Source: an uncultured Opitutaceae bacterium (GTDB lineage: Bacteria > Verrucomicrobiota > Verrucomicrobiia > Opitutales > Opitutaceae). From it: a stretch of DNA of 9,292 nt. The first letter of the stretch is position 1, and every line of letters starts with the position of its first letter. Made by a program: the position numbers and the translations under genes. Below, in pieces: positions 1-6,549 of this stretch. The notes beneath the pieces are model-generated. The model did not search any database. It saw only the letters and a list, made by a program, of their open reading frames with translations, and was not told the origin of the DNA. The stretch covers positions 1-9,292 of the forward strand of contig CAISJA010000388.1 in NCBI GenBank assembly GCA_903885525.1, written 5' to 3'.

Positions 1-32
1 CACTCTTTCCCTACACGACGCTCTTCCGATCT
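1..32 (+). other. Illumina TruSeq adapter left at contig end
   Basis: These 32 bases match the Illumina TruSeq read 1 adapter, which lacks only its first A here. The diagnostic part is ACACGACGCTCTTCCGATCT at 13-32. The genomic sequence resumes at 33. On the minus strand the adapter adds the residues RDRKSVV and a TAG stop to the gene that reads into it. This is library artefact, not biology, so nothing should be inferred from this stretch. Confidence 0.97.
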
Positions 33-436
33 CTCAGCCAAAATAGCCGCCGGGCGCTTTCCGCCGCATCGCGCGAACGGAGCACCGCCAGCCCATGGGA
101 AACGCTGATGGTGATCAGGGCACCCTGCAGCGCCTCGCGGGACACCCCCAGGCCGGCGGCGGTCTCAGTCCGCCCTTCCAGCATCAGCACCCCGCGCCGC
201 CCTTCCCGCGCCAGCGCCGCCGCCTGCCGGAACAATCGCCCGTCGACGACCGAGGCGGCAAAATCCCGCAGCGTCTTCCGTTCGACGATGAAATTATCCT
301 CCACCCAATAATCGCCGCGCGCGAGCCGCCGCACCTCCAGCGCGATCTCCGGGTGGCGGCGCAGTTCCTCCAATACCCCGCCCGCCGCCTCGCGGTCATC
401 CGCCACGATGCAGATCGCTGTGCGTTGCTCAGCCAT
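33..436 (-). CDS. ERCC4-domain (XPF/MUS81-type) nuclease, C-terminus missing
   Basis: The ATG at 436-434 opens about 134 genomic codons before the frame enters the adapter; the last seven residues before the TAG at 13-11 are adapter-encoded. The protein fits the ERCC4 nuclease fold of XPF and MUS81. It has a DDRE motif at residues 13-16, GDY at 41-43, ERK at 52-54 followed by Asp58 (the GD...ERKxxxD metal-binding signature), then DGRLFRQ at 65-71 and a strand VLMLEG at 83-88. In known relatives this fold cuts branched or flapped DNA, usually paired with helix-hairpin-helix DNA-binding domains. None is visible here, but the end is lost. The role of stand-alone bacterial versions is not something I can state. 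It lies downstream of thrA on the same strand, 93 bases away and behind a probable terminator, so it is probably transcribed separately. No clear Shine-Dalgarno sequence precedes the ATG. Confidence 0.85.
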
Positions 437-451
437 GGCGGCATTTTACCA

Positions 452-480
452 AAATCCGCCAAGGAAACGACGGCGGATTT
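452..480 (-). terminator. probable intrinsic terminator after thrA
   Basis: AAATCCGCC at 452-460 and GGCGGATTT at 472-480 are perfect inverted complements (9 bp) around an 11-base loop. Read on the minus strand, the hairpin is followed by TTTTGG, a short U-rich tail. It lies about 50 bases past the thrA stop and just before the nuclease start codon, where it would end the metX-thrA transcript. The T tract is short, so termination may be partial. Confidence 0.5.
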
Positions 481-500
481 CCTGGCTCGGCTCCGCCCCC

Positions 501-528
501 TTTGGTATTCGCCGGAGCGAAAACCAAA
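501..528. repeat. inverted repeat immediately after the thrA stop
   Basis: TTTGGT (501-506) pairs with ACCAAA (523-528), and TTCGC (508-512) with GCGAA (517-521), around the tetraloop CGGA. The only flaw is one A/A mismatch between the two stem parts. The hairpin starts one base after the thrA TGA (532-530) on the minus strand. It has no T tract, so it may protect the mRNA 3' end or work with the hairpin at 452-480. The 12-mer CCGGAGCGAAAA occurs inside it (512-523) and again in the thrA 3' coding end (540-551). Confidence 0.45.
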
Positions 529-529
529 C

Positions 530-2071
530 TCAGCTTTTCCCGGAGCGAAAAGCGCCGCGGATGTTCTGGGCAAGGCGCAGGATGTCGGCCAGCACGCCGG
601 AGGCGGTGACATCCCCGCCGGCGCCCGCCCCCCGGACCACGAGCGGAAACTGGCTGTAACGGTCGGTGTGGAAGGCGACGAAGGCCTCGGCCCCGCGCAG
701 GGTGGCGGCGGGATGCGCCGCCTCGACGCCGACCGGGGCGACGGTGATCTTGGCCCCGGCCGCCTCGGGCTCGATGCGCGCGAGGTAGCGGAGCAGCCGG
801 CCCTCGGACTTCAAGCGGGCGACCTGCGCCGCGACCGCCGCATCGGCCCCGGCAAGGGCGGTGAGGAATTTTCCCGGGTCATCCTCGGCCAGGTAGGCCG
901 CCGGGGCGAACGGCTCCAGCGCCACGTCGGTCAGGTCCAGGGCGAGGCCGAGTTCGCGGGCGAGGATCAGCGCCTTGCGGGCGACATCGAGGCCGGACAG
1001 ATCGTCGCGCGGATGCGGTTCGGTGAAGCCCAGCTCCTTGGCGCGGCGCACGGCCGCCGAGAGGGGCATGCCGTTGGTGAGCTGTTCGCAGAGGTAGCCG
1101 AGCGTGCCGGAGAAGGCACCCTCGATGCGGATCACGCGGTCGCCCGTGCGCACGAGGTTCTTCAGCGTCTCGATGACGGGCAGGGCGGCGCCGACCGTGG
1201 TCTCGTAGAGATAGACGCGGTAGTGCTGGCGGGCAGCCGCGTGCAGGGCGTCGCGCTGGGCGCGCGGGAGCGCCAGCGGTTGCTTGTTGGCGGAGACCAC
1301 GTTGATGGCGCGGGCAAAGGCCTCCATGTAGATCTTTTCCATGCCGGGAGCCGCGGTGCAGTCCACGAGCACGGGATTCGGCAGGCGGGCCAGCTCGGCC
1401 AGCACCTCCGGCAGGGAGGTCCGGGCCTTCCCTCCGGCCAGCGCCTCATCGAGCCGGGCGGGCGCCTCGGCGGCGGCCACGCCCTGGGGGTCAAACAGGA
1501 CGCCGCGGCTGGTGCCGAGGCCGACCACCCGCACCAGCACATCCTGCTCCCCGCGGATCTTGGCCCCGAGGGAGGCCAGTTGCCGGAGCAGGCTGCCGCC
1601 GACGATGCCCCGCCCGAGCAGGAGCACGTTCAGCTCCGTGTGGGCGAGGTTGAAGGCCGAGTGGACGGTGCTGACCGCCAGGCCGGTGTCGGCGGCGTCC
1701 ACCACGCAGGAGATGCTGCGCGCGGAGGCGCCCTGCGCCAGGGCGCGGACGGAGATGCCGACGGTGCCGATGGCGTTGAGCATGCGGCCGGCGACGTTGG
1801 GGCGGCGGCCCATCGACTCGGCCACCAGTGTCACCAGCGAGACCGGCGACAGGACCGGCCCGAGGGAGAGATCGCCGCGGTGGAGGTCGGAGGCGAGCGA
1901 CGTTTCCAGCACCTGCCGGGCCCGGGCCTCGTCGGCCACGGGCACCACCACGGAAAAGGTCTGCCCGAGCGTGGATTCGGTGGTGAGCCAGACGCGGACG
2001 CCCTCGGCCTCCAGGGCGCTGATGATGCGCGCCGAGACGGGGCGGCCGGGGCCGGTGCGGCGGGATTGCAC
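530..2071 (-). CDS. thrA: ACT plus homoserine dehydrogenase part of ThrA (downstream fragment)
   Basis: The frame is open from the frameshift (about 2211) to the TGA at 532-530. The GTG at 2071 is only the first start-like codon and is probably an internal valine (residue 322 of the repaired protein). Counted from that GTG, residues about 1-70 and 76-146 form two ACT-like segments, the second containing MGRRPNVAGRML. The NAD(P)-binding loop LLGRGIVGG is at 151-159, and VSANKQPL at 259-266. YETTVGAALPVI is at 289-300 and EGAFSGTLGYL at 317-327. The catalytic region EPHPRDDLSGLDVARK spans 351-366, with Asp362 and Lys366 at the positions known to be catalytic in the family. This half reduces aspartate semialdehyde to homoserine, the substrate of the neighbouring MetX. 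Whether it is translated alone is doubtful. Confidence 0.85.
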   Translation of the reverse strand: MQSRRTGPGRPVSARIISALEAEGVRVWLTTESTLGQTFSVVVPVADEARARQVLETSLASDLHRGDLSLGPVLSPVSLVTLVAESMGRRPNVAGRMLNAIGTVGISVRALAQGASARSISCVVDAADTGLAVSTVHSAFNLAHTELNVLLLGRGIVGGSLLRQLASLGAKIRGEQDVLVRVVGLGTSRGVLFDPQGVAAAEAPARLDEALAGGKARTSLPEVLAELARLPNPVLVDCTAAPGMEKIYMEAFARAINVVSANKQPLALPRAQRDALHAAARQHYRVYLYETTVGAALPVIETLKNLVRTGDRVIRIEGAFSGTLGYLCEQLTNGMPLSAAVRRAKELGFTEPHPRDDLSGLDVARKALILARELGLALDLTDVALEPFAPAAYLAEDDPGKFLTALAGADAAVAAQVARLKSEGRLLRYLARIEPEAAGAKITVAPVGVEAAHPAATLRGAEAFVAFHTDRYSQFPLVVRGAGAGGDVTASGVLADILRLAQNIRGAFRSGKS

Positions 2072-2141
2072 GCCGATGAGGGAAAGGTTTTCGAGGCTGG
2101 TGACGCAGGTCGGGCGCGAGGGATCAGGATTGCCCGTCGCA

Positions 2142-3035
2142 TCAATGCGCGTGCCGGGTGCCTGCGGCTGCGTGGTGCTGCGGATGACCAGCGCGGCGCC
2201 GCAGTCCCGCAGGGGGAATGATCGTGCGGGAGTGGAACATCCGGGTGCCGAAGTAGGCGAGCTCGAGCGCCTCGTCGTAGGACAGGCGGTCGACCGGGGA
2301 GGCCTCGCGCACCAGGTTCGGATCGGCGGTCATGACGCCCAGCACGTCGGTCCAGACGGTGACCGCCTCGGCCCGGAGCAACGAGGCCAGGAACGTGGCG
2401 GTGTAATCGGAGCCGTTGCGGCCGAGCGTGGTGGTATGGCCGTCGCGGGTGCGGGCGATGAAGCCGGTGACGATCGGCACGGTGCCGGTCCAATCCTTGG
2501 CGGCGACGGCAAACTTGGCGGCGGTCAACGCCGGCTCGACGGCGGCCGACCCGAAATTGTCGTCCGTCACCACAAAATCCCGGGCATCCACGGCGAGCCC
2601 GGGAACGTCGCGTTCGCGCAGGGCGCGGCTGACCAAGGCGACCGAGATGCGTTCGCCCGCGTGGAGGATGGCGTCCAGGGAGCGGGGGGAGCATTCGCGG
2701 GTCAATTCGATGCCGGAAAGCACGCGTTCGACCGGCAACAGCACCGCATCGAGGTCGGTGCGGAAGGCGCGCAGGCCGTGGGTGGTCAGGACGGGGCGGG
2801 CGCGACCGAGGGCCAGCTCGCGCACGCGCGCCAGTTCGGCCCGGGCCTGGGCAATTTCGCCCTCGGCGGCGGAGCGGGCCGCCAGCAGCAGCCAGTCGGT
2901 GGTGTCGCCGAGGGCGGAGACCACCACCGCCAGCGGGCGCGGGGCGGCGGCGATAAGCTCAAGGACGCGCGGCAGCCGCCCGCTCGTGCCGAGCGAGGAG
3001 CCGCCGAATTTGTAAACCTGCCACTTAGGTTGCAT
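2142..3035 (-). CDS. thrA: aspartokinase part of ThrA (upstream fragment of the frameshifted gene)
   Basis: The ATG at 3035-3033 lies inside the end of metX. The protein starts with the aspartokinase motif KFGGSSLG (residues 9-16) and continues with AGERIS (126-131), the nucleotide-binding TTLGRNGSDYTA (202-213), the VWTDVLGVMTADP motif (227-239), and YFGTRMFHSRTIIP (261-274), which corresponds to the family's YFGAKVLHPRTI. Residues 275-297, after the C run, are out of frame and look nothing like the family; the TGA at 2144-2142 then ends the frame. As written, this fragment holds most of the kinase core but lacks its last strands, both ACT segments and the dehydrogenase. No Shine-Dalgarno sequence is visible, which fits translational coupling to metX. 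Confidence 0.85.
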   Translation of the reverse strand: MQPKWQVYKFGGSSLGTSGRLPRVLELIAAAPRPLAVVVSALGDTTDWLLLAARSAAEGEIAQARAELARVRELALGRARPVLTTHGLRAFRTDLDAVLLPVERVLSGIELTRECSPRSLDAILHAGERISVALVSRALRERDVPGLAVDARDFVVTDDNFGSAAVEPALTAAKFAVAAKDWTGTVPIVTGFIARTRDGHTTTLGRNGSDYTATFLASLLRAEAVTVWTDVLGVMTADPNLVREASPVDRLSYDEALELAYFGTRMFHSRTIIPPAGLRRRAGHPQHHAAAGTRHAH

Positions 3036-4077
3036 GTCGGGAAACGGGGAGAGTCAAGGCCCGGGCCAGGGCCGAGGCGAGCTGATCCCATTCCAGCAGG
3101 AAGGCATCATGGCCGTGCGGGCTGCGGAGGGTGAGGCGGTGCACCGCCCGGGCGTGGCCGCCGAGCAGCCGGACCAGCTCGGTGCTTTGCGCCGGGGTGA
3201 AAAGCTGGTCGGTGTCCACATCCACGACCAGCGCGGCGGCGCGGATGCGGGCGATCGCCGGGGTCCGGCCGCCGGGCAGCGGGCGGCGCAGGTCGTGGAG
3301 GTCCATCGCATCGAGCTGGGATTCGTAGCAGGCGGCGGTGAAGCGGCCGTGCAGCTTGCGCCCGTGGTGGTCGAGATAGCCGCCGATGGCGCGGCCGGCC
3401 GGCCCGTGCTTCTGCTCCAGTCCGGGCTCGGCCCGGTAGGTCAGCATGGCGAGCTGCCGGGCCACCTCCAGGCCGCGGCCGACGTGGTGCGGGTAGCCGG
3501 GGTCGAGCCGGAGGATGCCGCGCGCCACATGATTCCAGCCCACCACCCAGGCGCTGCTCGCCGCCGTGGTGGCGACGGGCATGATCCGCTCGAACCGGTC
3601 CGGGGCCAGCGCCGCGAGGGCGAGCACCACCATGCCGCCGAGGGAGCCGCCGGCGGCGAGGTGCACGCGGCGGAGGCCCAGTCCGTCAAGGGCCAGCAGA
3701 ATGGCGCGGGCCAGATCCAGCGAGGTGAGCGCCACCTTCTTCCCCCGCGGGTAGCCCGGCAGCCCGGGCGCGCTGCTGCCGTAAAACGAACCCAGATTGT
3801 TGAAGCAGAGGAGGCGGTATTTTTCGGGATCCAACGCCTGGGCCGGGCCCAGCAGCGGCTCCCACCATCCTCCGGGGCCGCCCGCCTGGGCACCGCCGGT
3901 CAGGGCGTGGACCAGCAGGACCGTGGGCACGTCCCGGGCCGGCGAGCCGGGCAGATCGCCCGCCCGGCTCCACCACCAGCCGTGCGCCCGGTGCCGGCGG
4001 ACCACGCTCCCGCACTCCAGCGCCAGGTCGGGCAGGGTAAGGATGAAAGACTGTGGAGCGGCACCGGCTGGTGTCAT
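3025..4077 (-). CDS. metX: homoserine O-acetyltransferase (MetX family)
   Basis: This alpha/beta-hydrolase acyltransferase activates homoserine with acetyl-CoA (some family members use succinyl-CoA) in the first step of the methionine branch. From the ATG at 4077 it has 350 residues, near the family norm. Visible motifs are HALTGG (57-62), NNLGSFYGSS (93-102) and the nucleophile elbow GGSLGGM with Ser145. VDVDTDQLF carries Asp290, and SPHGHDAF carries His323; these three form the expected catalytic triad. A GTG at 4101 would add eight residues (MVRPDLAH). I prefer the ATG because the GTG would place the start codon inside the base of the predicted leader structure, and the residues after the ATG already lead directly into the conserved fold. 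Neither start has a clear Shine-Dalgarno sequence. The TAA at 3027-3025 lies inside thrA, giving an 11-base overlap that suggests one operon. The acyl donor cannot be decided from the motifs alone. Confidence 0.9.
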   Translation of the reverse strand: MTPAGAAPQSFILTLPDLALECGSVVRRHRAHGWWWSRAGDLPGSPARDVPTVLLVHALTGGAQAGGPGGWWEPLLGPAQALDPEKYRLLCFNNLGSFYGSSAPGLPGYPRGKKVALTSLDLARAILLALDGLGLRRVHLAAGGSLGGMVVLALAALAPDRFERIMPVATTAASSAWVVGWNHVARGILRLDPGYPHHVGRGLEVARQLAMLTYRAEPGLEQKHGPAGRAIGGYLDHHGRKLHGRFTAACYESQLDAMDLHDLRRPLPGGRTPAIARIRAAALVVDVDTDQLFTPAQSTELVRLLGGHARAVHRLTLRSPHGHDAFLLEWDQLASALARALTLPVSRHAT

Positions 4078-4089
4078 ATGGGCAAGGTC

Positions 4090-4155
4090 GGGTCGGACCA
4101 CTCAGCGCACACGCGGCAACCGCCACAAGCCGGGCGCTTGTCATAAGACCGACCC
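4090..4155 (-). promoter_or_regulatory. possible structured leader RNA upstream of metX
   Basis: On the minus strand this stretch can fold as a three-way junction. The closing stem pairs 4149-4155 with 4090-4096 (7 perfect bp, GGGTCGG with CCGACCC). One inner hairpin pairs ACAAGC (4125-4130) with GCTTGT (4136-4141) around a 5-base loop, and a second pairs GCGG (4113-4116) with CCGC (4120-4123). The structure ends 12 bases before the metX ATG, so it could control ribosome access. A methionine gene makes an S-adenosylmethionine-type riboswitch an attractive idea, and CTTAT at the 5' side recalls SAM-I. However, the conserved cores of SAM-I, SAM-II and SAM-IV are not present as I know them. GC-rich DNA folds easily by chance, so this is only a candidate. 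Confidence 0.3.
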
Positions 4156-4247
4156 CAGGGGACTTTTCCTCTCCTCCGCCCCGGGGGGCCGGCAAAAAAT
4201 TTGCGTCTAATCTCGAACTTTTCCGCGTTCTCGCCACTCTCACCCGC
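4102..4247. promoter_or_regulatory. divergent metX / dsbD intergenic region, likely holding both promoters
   Basis: Genes on either side are transcribed away from this region, so both promoters should lie here. Its only AT-rich patch is at about 4194-4215, with the small palindrome GCAAAaaaTTTGC at 4192-4204 and a -10-like TAATCT at 4208-4213 on the plus strand. No convincing -35 box stands at the right distance for either gene. GC-rich symmetrical sequences (CCCCAGGGG at 4153-4161 and a G/C run at about 4177-4192) lie between. I cannot assign a promoter with confidence. Confidence 0.3.
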
Positions 4248-6467
4248 ATGCGCCCCACCCGTCTGACCTCGCTCTTGCTTCTTCCCCTGCTGTCCGTCCT
4301 GGCCGCCCTCCTGCCGGTGACGCTGTCCGCCAAGCCCGGCCCGGTCCGCAACGGTGCCGTCGTCGTCGAACTCGTGGCACTCGAGCCAGCCGTCGCACCC
4401 GGGCAGGTCCTGCACGTCGCGCTGAAGATGATGCACGACGAACACTGGCACAGCTATTGGATCAATCCTGGCACCGGTTACGCCACCTCGCTGACCTGGA
4501 AGCTGCCCCCGGGATTTAAGGCCGGCGACATCGCCTGGCCGACTCCGCACCTCATCACCGGCCCGACCGGCAAGATCACCGGCCTTGGCTACGAGGGGGA
4601 AAACCTGCTGTATGTGGACATCACGGCTCCCGCCGGTCTCACCCCGGGCGGCACCGTCACCCTGCAGGCCGGCGTGGAATGGCTGATGTGCCTCGACAAC
4701 TGCACCCCGGGCGAAGCCACGGTGGAATTGACGCTGCCGGTGCAGGCCGGACCGGCCCGGCCCCGGCCCGGCACGGATTTTCTGTTTGTCCGCCACCAGG
4801 CCCGGTTGCCGCTGACCACCCCGGCCTGGAAATTCACCGCCACCTCCCAGGGGCCGAAGCTCACGCTGCACCTTTCCCCCACCCGCCCCGCCCTGCCGGC
4901 CCCGACCGGCTTGCATTTCTTTGATCGCGACGGCGTGCTCGATTATGCGGCCCCGCAGGCGCAGCGCCGCGAGGCCGGCGGGATCGCCCTCGATCTGATC
5001 CTCGCCGACGGCAAGGCTGCGCCGGCGCGCCTCATCGGCGTGCTCGCCTCCGCGAGCGGCTGGAATGGCTCCGGCCTCTACGGCGGGCTCACGGTCGACA
5101 GCGCCGTCACGCCGGAGACGCCCGCCGCCCCGGCGGCTTCGCCGGCCGCTTCCGCCACCCCACCCGACGCCCGCGCCACCACGCCGGCCGGCCCCGCGGC
5201 TCCGCCGGCCGCCCGGACTCCTCCGCGCAGCAACCTGACCGGCACCCTCGTGCTCGCCGTGGTCGGCGGCCTGATCCTCAACCTCATGCCCTGCGTCTTC
5301 CCCGTCCTCGGCATCAAGATCCTCGGCTTTGTCAACCAGTCGGGCCAGGACCGGGCCCGGGTGGTGCAGCACGGGCTGGTCTTCGCCCTGGGCGTGCTCC
5401 TCTCGTTCTGGGCGCTGGCCGGGCTGCTGCTGGTCCTGCGGGCCGGCGGCGCGCAGCTCGGTTGGGGGTTCCAGCTGCAGTCGCCGGTGTTTGTCTACGG
5501 CATGGCCTCGTTCCTCCTGATCTTCGCGCTGAACCTGAGCGGACTGTTCGAGGTCGGCCTCTCCGCCACCGGCGCGGGGGCCAGCCTGCAGCGGCAGGAC
5601 GGGCTCGCCGGCTCGTTCTTCACCGGCGCACTCGCCACGCTCGTCGCCACCCCGTGCAGCGCCCCGTTCCTCGCTCCGGCGCTCGGGGCGGCCCTGGCGC
5701 TCTCGGCCTTCGAATCGCTCCTCGTCTTCACCGCGATCGCCGCCGGGCTCGCCCTGCCCTACCTGCTGCTCTCGATTTTCCCGCAGGCCATCCGGCTTCT
5801 TCCCCGCCCGGGCGCCTGGATGGAAACCTTCAAGCAGCTTATGGCGTTCCCGCTCTACGCCACGGTGGGCTGGCTGCTCTGGGTGCTGGCGGGGCAGACC
5901 CAGGGCGACGACAACGCCCTGCTCCTGATCGTCTTCGGCTTTGTCCTCACCGCCCTGGCCGCCTGGGTCTACGGCCGCTTCGGGCAGGCGCACGGCCGGC
6001 CCGCCCGGCAACGCTTCGGAGTCGCCGCCGCCGTCCTCCTCTTCGCCGCCGGGCTCGCCACCGGCTGGCCCAAGGCGCCGGAGGCGGTGCCGGCCCATGG
6101 CGGCACCGCACCTTATCAGGTTACGTGGGAAAAATGGAGCCCCGAGGCCATTGCCGCCGCGCAGGCCGCGGGCAAGTTTGTCTATGTGGACTTCACCGCC
6201 CGCTGGTGCGCCACCTGCCAGACCAACAAGGCGACGGTGTTTCACCACGACGCCGTGCTGGCTGAACTCGCCCGGCGCAAGGTGGTGCTCCTGCGCGCCG
6301 ACTGGACGAACAAGGACCCGCTCATCACCGCCGAACTCGCCCGCTGGGGCCGCTCCGCCGTGCCCTTCGACCTCATCTACGCCCCCGGCCGGCCCGACCC
6401 CGTCCAGCTGCCCGAGCTGCTCACCCCCGCCAAGGTCCTCGCCGGCTTCGCCCAGGCGGCACCGTAA
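4248..6467 (+). CDS. dsbD: DsbD-family thiol:disulfide interchange protein, with N-terminal DsbC-like and C-terminal thioredoxin domains
   Basis: The ATG at 4248 gives 739 residues and starts a good signal peptide (MRPTRLTSLLLLPLL..., likely cleaved after Ala28). Longer in-frame starts back to 4053 would add 65 Arg/Pro-rich residues ahead of it. Residues about 32-285 form the periplasmic N-terminal domain of the DsbD/ScsB type, with HWHSYWINPG (66-75) and the cysteine pair in WLMCLDNC (Cys148, Cys152). An Ala/Pro linker follows at about 289-326. Eight membrane segments lie at about 334-607; the redox cysteines are Cys349 in NLMPCVFP and Cys470 in VATPCSAPF. The C-terminal thioredoxin domain has RWCATC (Cys654, Cys657) and a probable cis-proline, Pro706. 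The family carries electrons from cytoplasmic thioredoxin across the inner membrane to periplasmic or outer-envelope thiols, including cytochrome c assembly proteins. The gene is transcribed divergently from metX and has no visible functional partner nearby. There is no Shine-Dalgarno sequence. Confidence 0.92.
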   Translation: MRPTRLTSLLLLPLLSVLAALLPVTLSAKPGPVRNGAVVVELVALEPAVAPGQVLHVALKMMHDEHWHSYWINPGTGYATSLTWKLPPGFKAGDIAWPTPHLITGPTGKITGLGYEGENLLYVDITAPAGLTPGGTVTLQAGVEWLMCLDNCTPGEATVELTLPVQAGPARPRPGTDFLFVRHQARLPLTTPAWKFTATSQGPKLTLHLSPTRPALPAPTGLHFFDRDGVLDYAAPQAQRREAGGIALDLILADGKAAPARLIGVLASASGWNGSGLYGGLTVDSAVTPETPAAPAASPAASATPPDARATTPAGPAAPPAARTPPRSNLTGTLVLAVVGGLILNLMPCVFPVLGIKILGFVNQSGQDRARVVQHGLVFALGVLLSFWALAGLLLVLRAGGAQLGWGFQLQSPVFVYGMASFLLIFALNLSGLFEVGLSATGAGASLQRQDGLAGSFFTGALATLVATPCSAPFLAPALGAALALSAFESLLVFTAIAAGLALPYLLLSIFPQAIRLLPRPGAWMETFKQLMAFPLYATVGWLLWVLAGQTQGDDNALLLIVFGFVLTALAAWVYGRFGQAHGRPARQRFGVAAAVLLFAAGLATGWPKAPEAVPAHGGTAPYQVTWEKWSPEAIAAAQAAGKFVYVDFTARWCATCQTNKATVFHHDAVLAELARRKVVLLRADWTNKDPLITAELARWGRSAVPFDLIYAPGRPDPVQLPELLTPAKVLAGFAQAAP

Positions 6468-6468
6468 A

Positions 6469-6481
6469 GCTGGAAACCAGC
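6469..6481 (+). terminator. short hairpin directly after the dsbD stop
   Basis: GCTGG (6469-6473) and CCAGC (6477-6481) pair around the loop AAA, one base after the dsbD TAA. There is no T tract behind it, so it is a weak terminator candidate at best. Confidence 0.25.
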
Positions 6482-6541
6482 GGGAAAGTTCTGAAGTAGC
6501 GCCGAAAGTGTTGAAGTTGCAGGAAAAGACTTGAAGTAGCG
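6482..6541. repeat. three 20-bp imperfect direct repeats, resembling an IS21-type end
   Basis: Units at 6482-6501, 6502-6521 and 6522-6541 are head to tail with exact 20-base spacing. Each has a purine-rich left part (GGGAAAGTT, CCGAAAGTG, GGAAAAGAC) and the core TGAAGTAGC or TGAAGTTGC at 6492, 6512 and 6532. Members of the IS21 insertion-sequence family are known to carry several repeated sequences at each end that may bind the transposase, and this arrangement fits. No istA or istB gene is in the window, so it would be a solitary end or remnant. Alternatives are regulator-binding sites or iterons. The cluster starts right behind dsbD, where the sequence character changes. Confidence 0.55.
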
Positions 6542-6549
6542 CACTTCAA
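6531..6549. repeat. inverted repeat at the end of the direct-repeat cluster
   Basis: TTGAAGT (6531-6537) and ACTTCAA (6543-6549) are perfect inverted complements around AGCGC. The left arm is the core of the third direct repeat. The right arm continues as ACTTCAAAATTGCC, so on the other strand it reads GGCAATTTTGAAGT, like a fourth repeat unit in opposite orientation. It may be a protein-binding palindrome or, since dsbD and hsdR converge here, a weak bidirectional terminator. Confidence 0.45.

Larger units (their letters stand above)
530..3035 (-). pseudogene. thrA: bifunctional aspartokinase / homoserine dehydrogenase, interrupted by a frameshift
   Basis: The two open frames 3035-2142 and 2071-530 are parts of one ThrA-type gene. 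The kinase reading frame is authentic to Pro274 in TIIP. After the run of five C on the minus strand (G run at 2212-2216), homology continues one base out of phase, with LRDCGAALVIRSTTQPQAPG matching the usual end of the kinase domain. Removing one C gives a continuous 834-residue protein, close to the 820 residues of E. coli ThrA. Order: kinase about 1-310, two ACT-like regulatory segments about 325-460, homoserine dehydrogenase about 465-834. The enzyme would phosphorylate aspartate and reduce aspartate semialdehyde to homoserine in the cytoplasm. Key residues survive on both sides, so a sequencing or assembly error or a very recent mutation is more likely than an old pseudogene. Its start overlaps metX by 11 bases. 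Confidence 0.85.

Noticed and set aside
95..2221. A 708-codon plus-strand open frame opposite the nuclease and thrA genes
   Set aside because: It is antisense to well-recognised proteins, its product is a Gly/Arg/Gln/His-rich mixture without motifs, and long antisense frames are expected in very GC-rich genes.
2205..2222. Programmed ribosomal frameshifting producing full-length ThrA
   Set aside because: The run is only five C in the mRNA, and no slippery heptamer, internal Shine-Dalgarno sequence or dedicated downstream structure was recognised. An indel explains the data more simply.
4090..4155. A SAM-I, SAM-II or SAM-IV riboswitch upstream of metX
   Set aside because: Only short resemblances were found (CTTAT on the metX strand, GGCAACC on the other strand). 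The full conserved cores of these classes are absent, so only an unnamed structured leader is proposed.
4053..4247. An N-terminal extension of the DsbD-family protein by 65 residues
   Set aside because: The extension is Arg/Pro-rich, would bury the signal peptide that begins at 4248, and runs through the metX start region and leader.
4074..6248. A 724-codon minus-strand open frame opposite dsbD
   Set aside because: It is a Gly/Arg/Glu-rich shadow of dsbD, whose signal peptide, membrane segments and redox cysteines are unmistakable.
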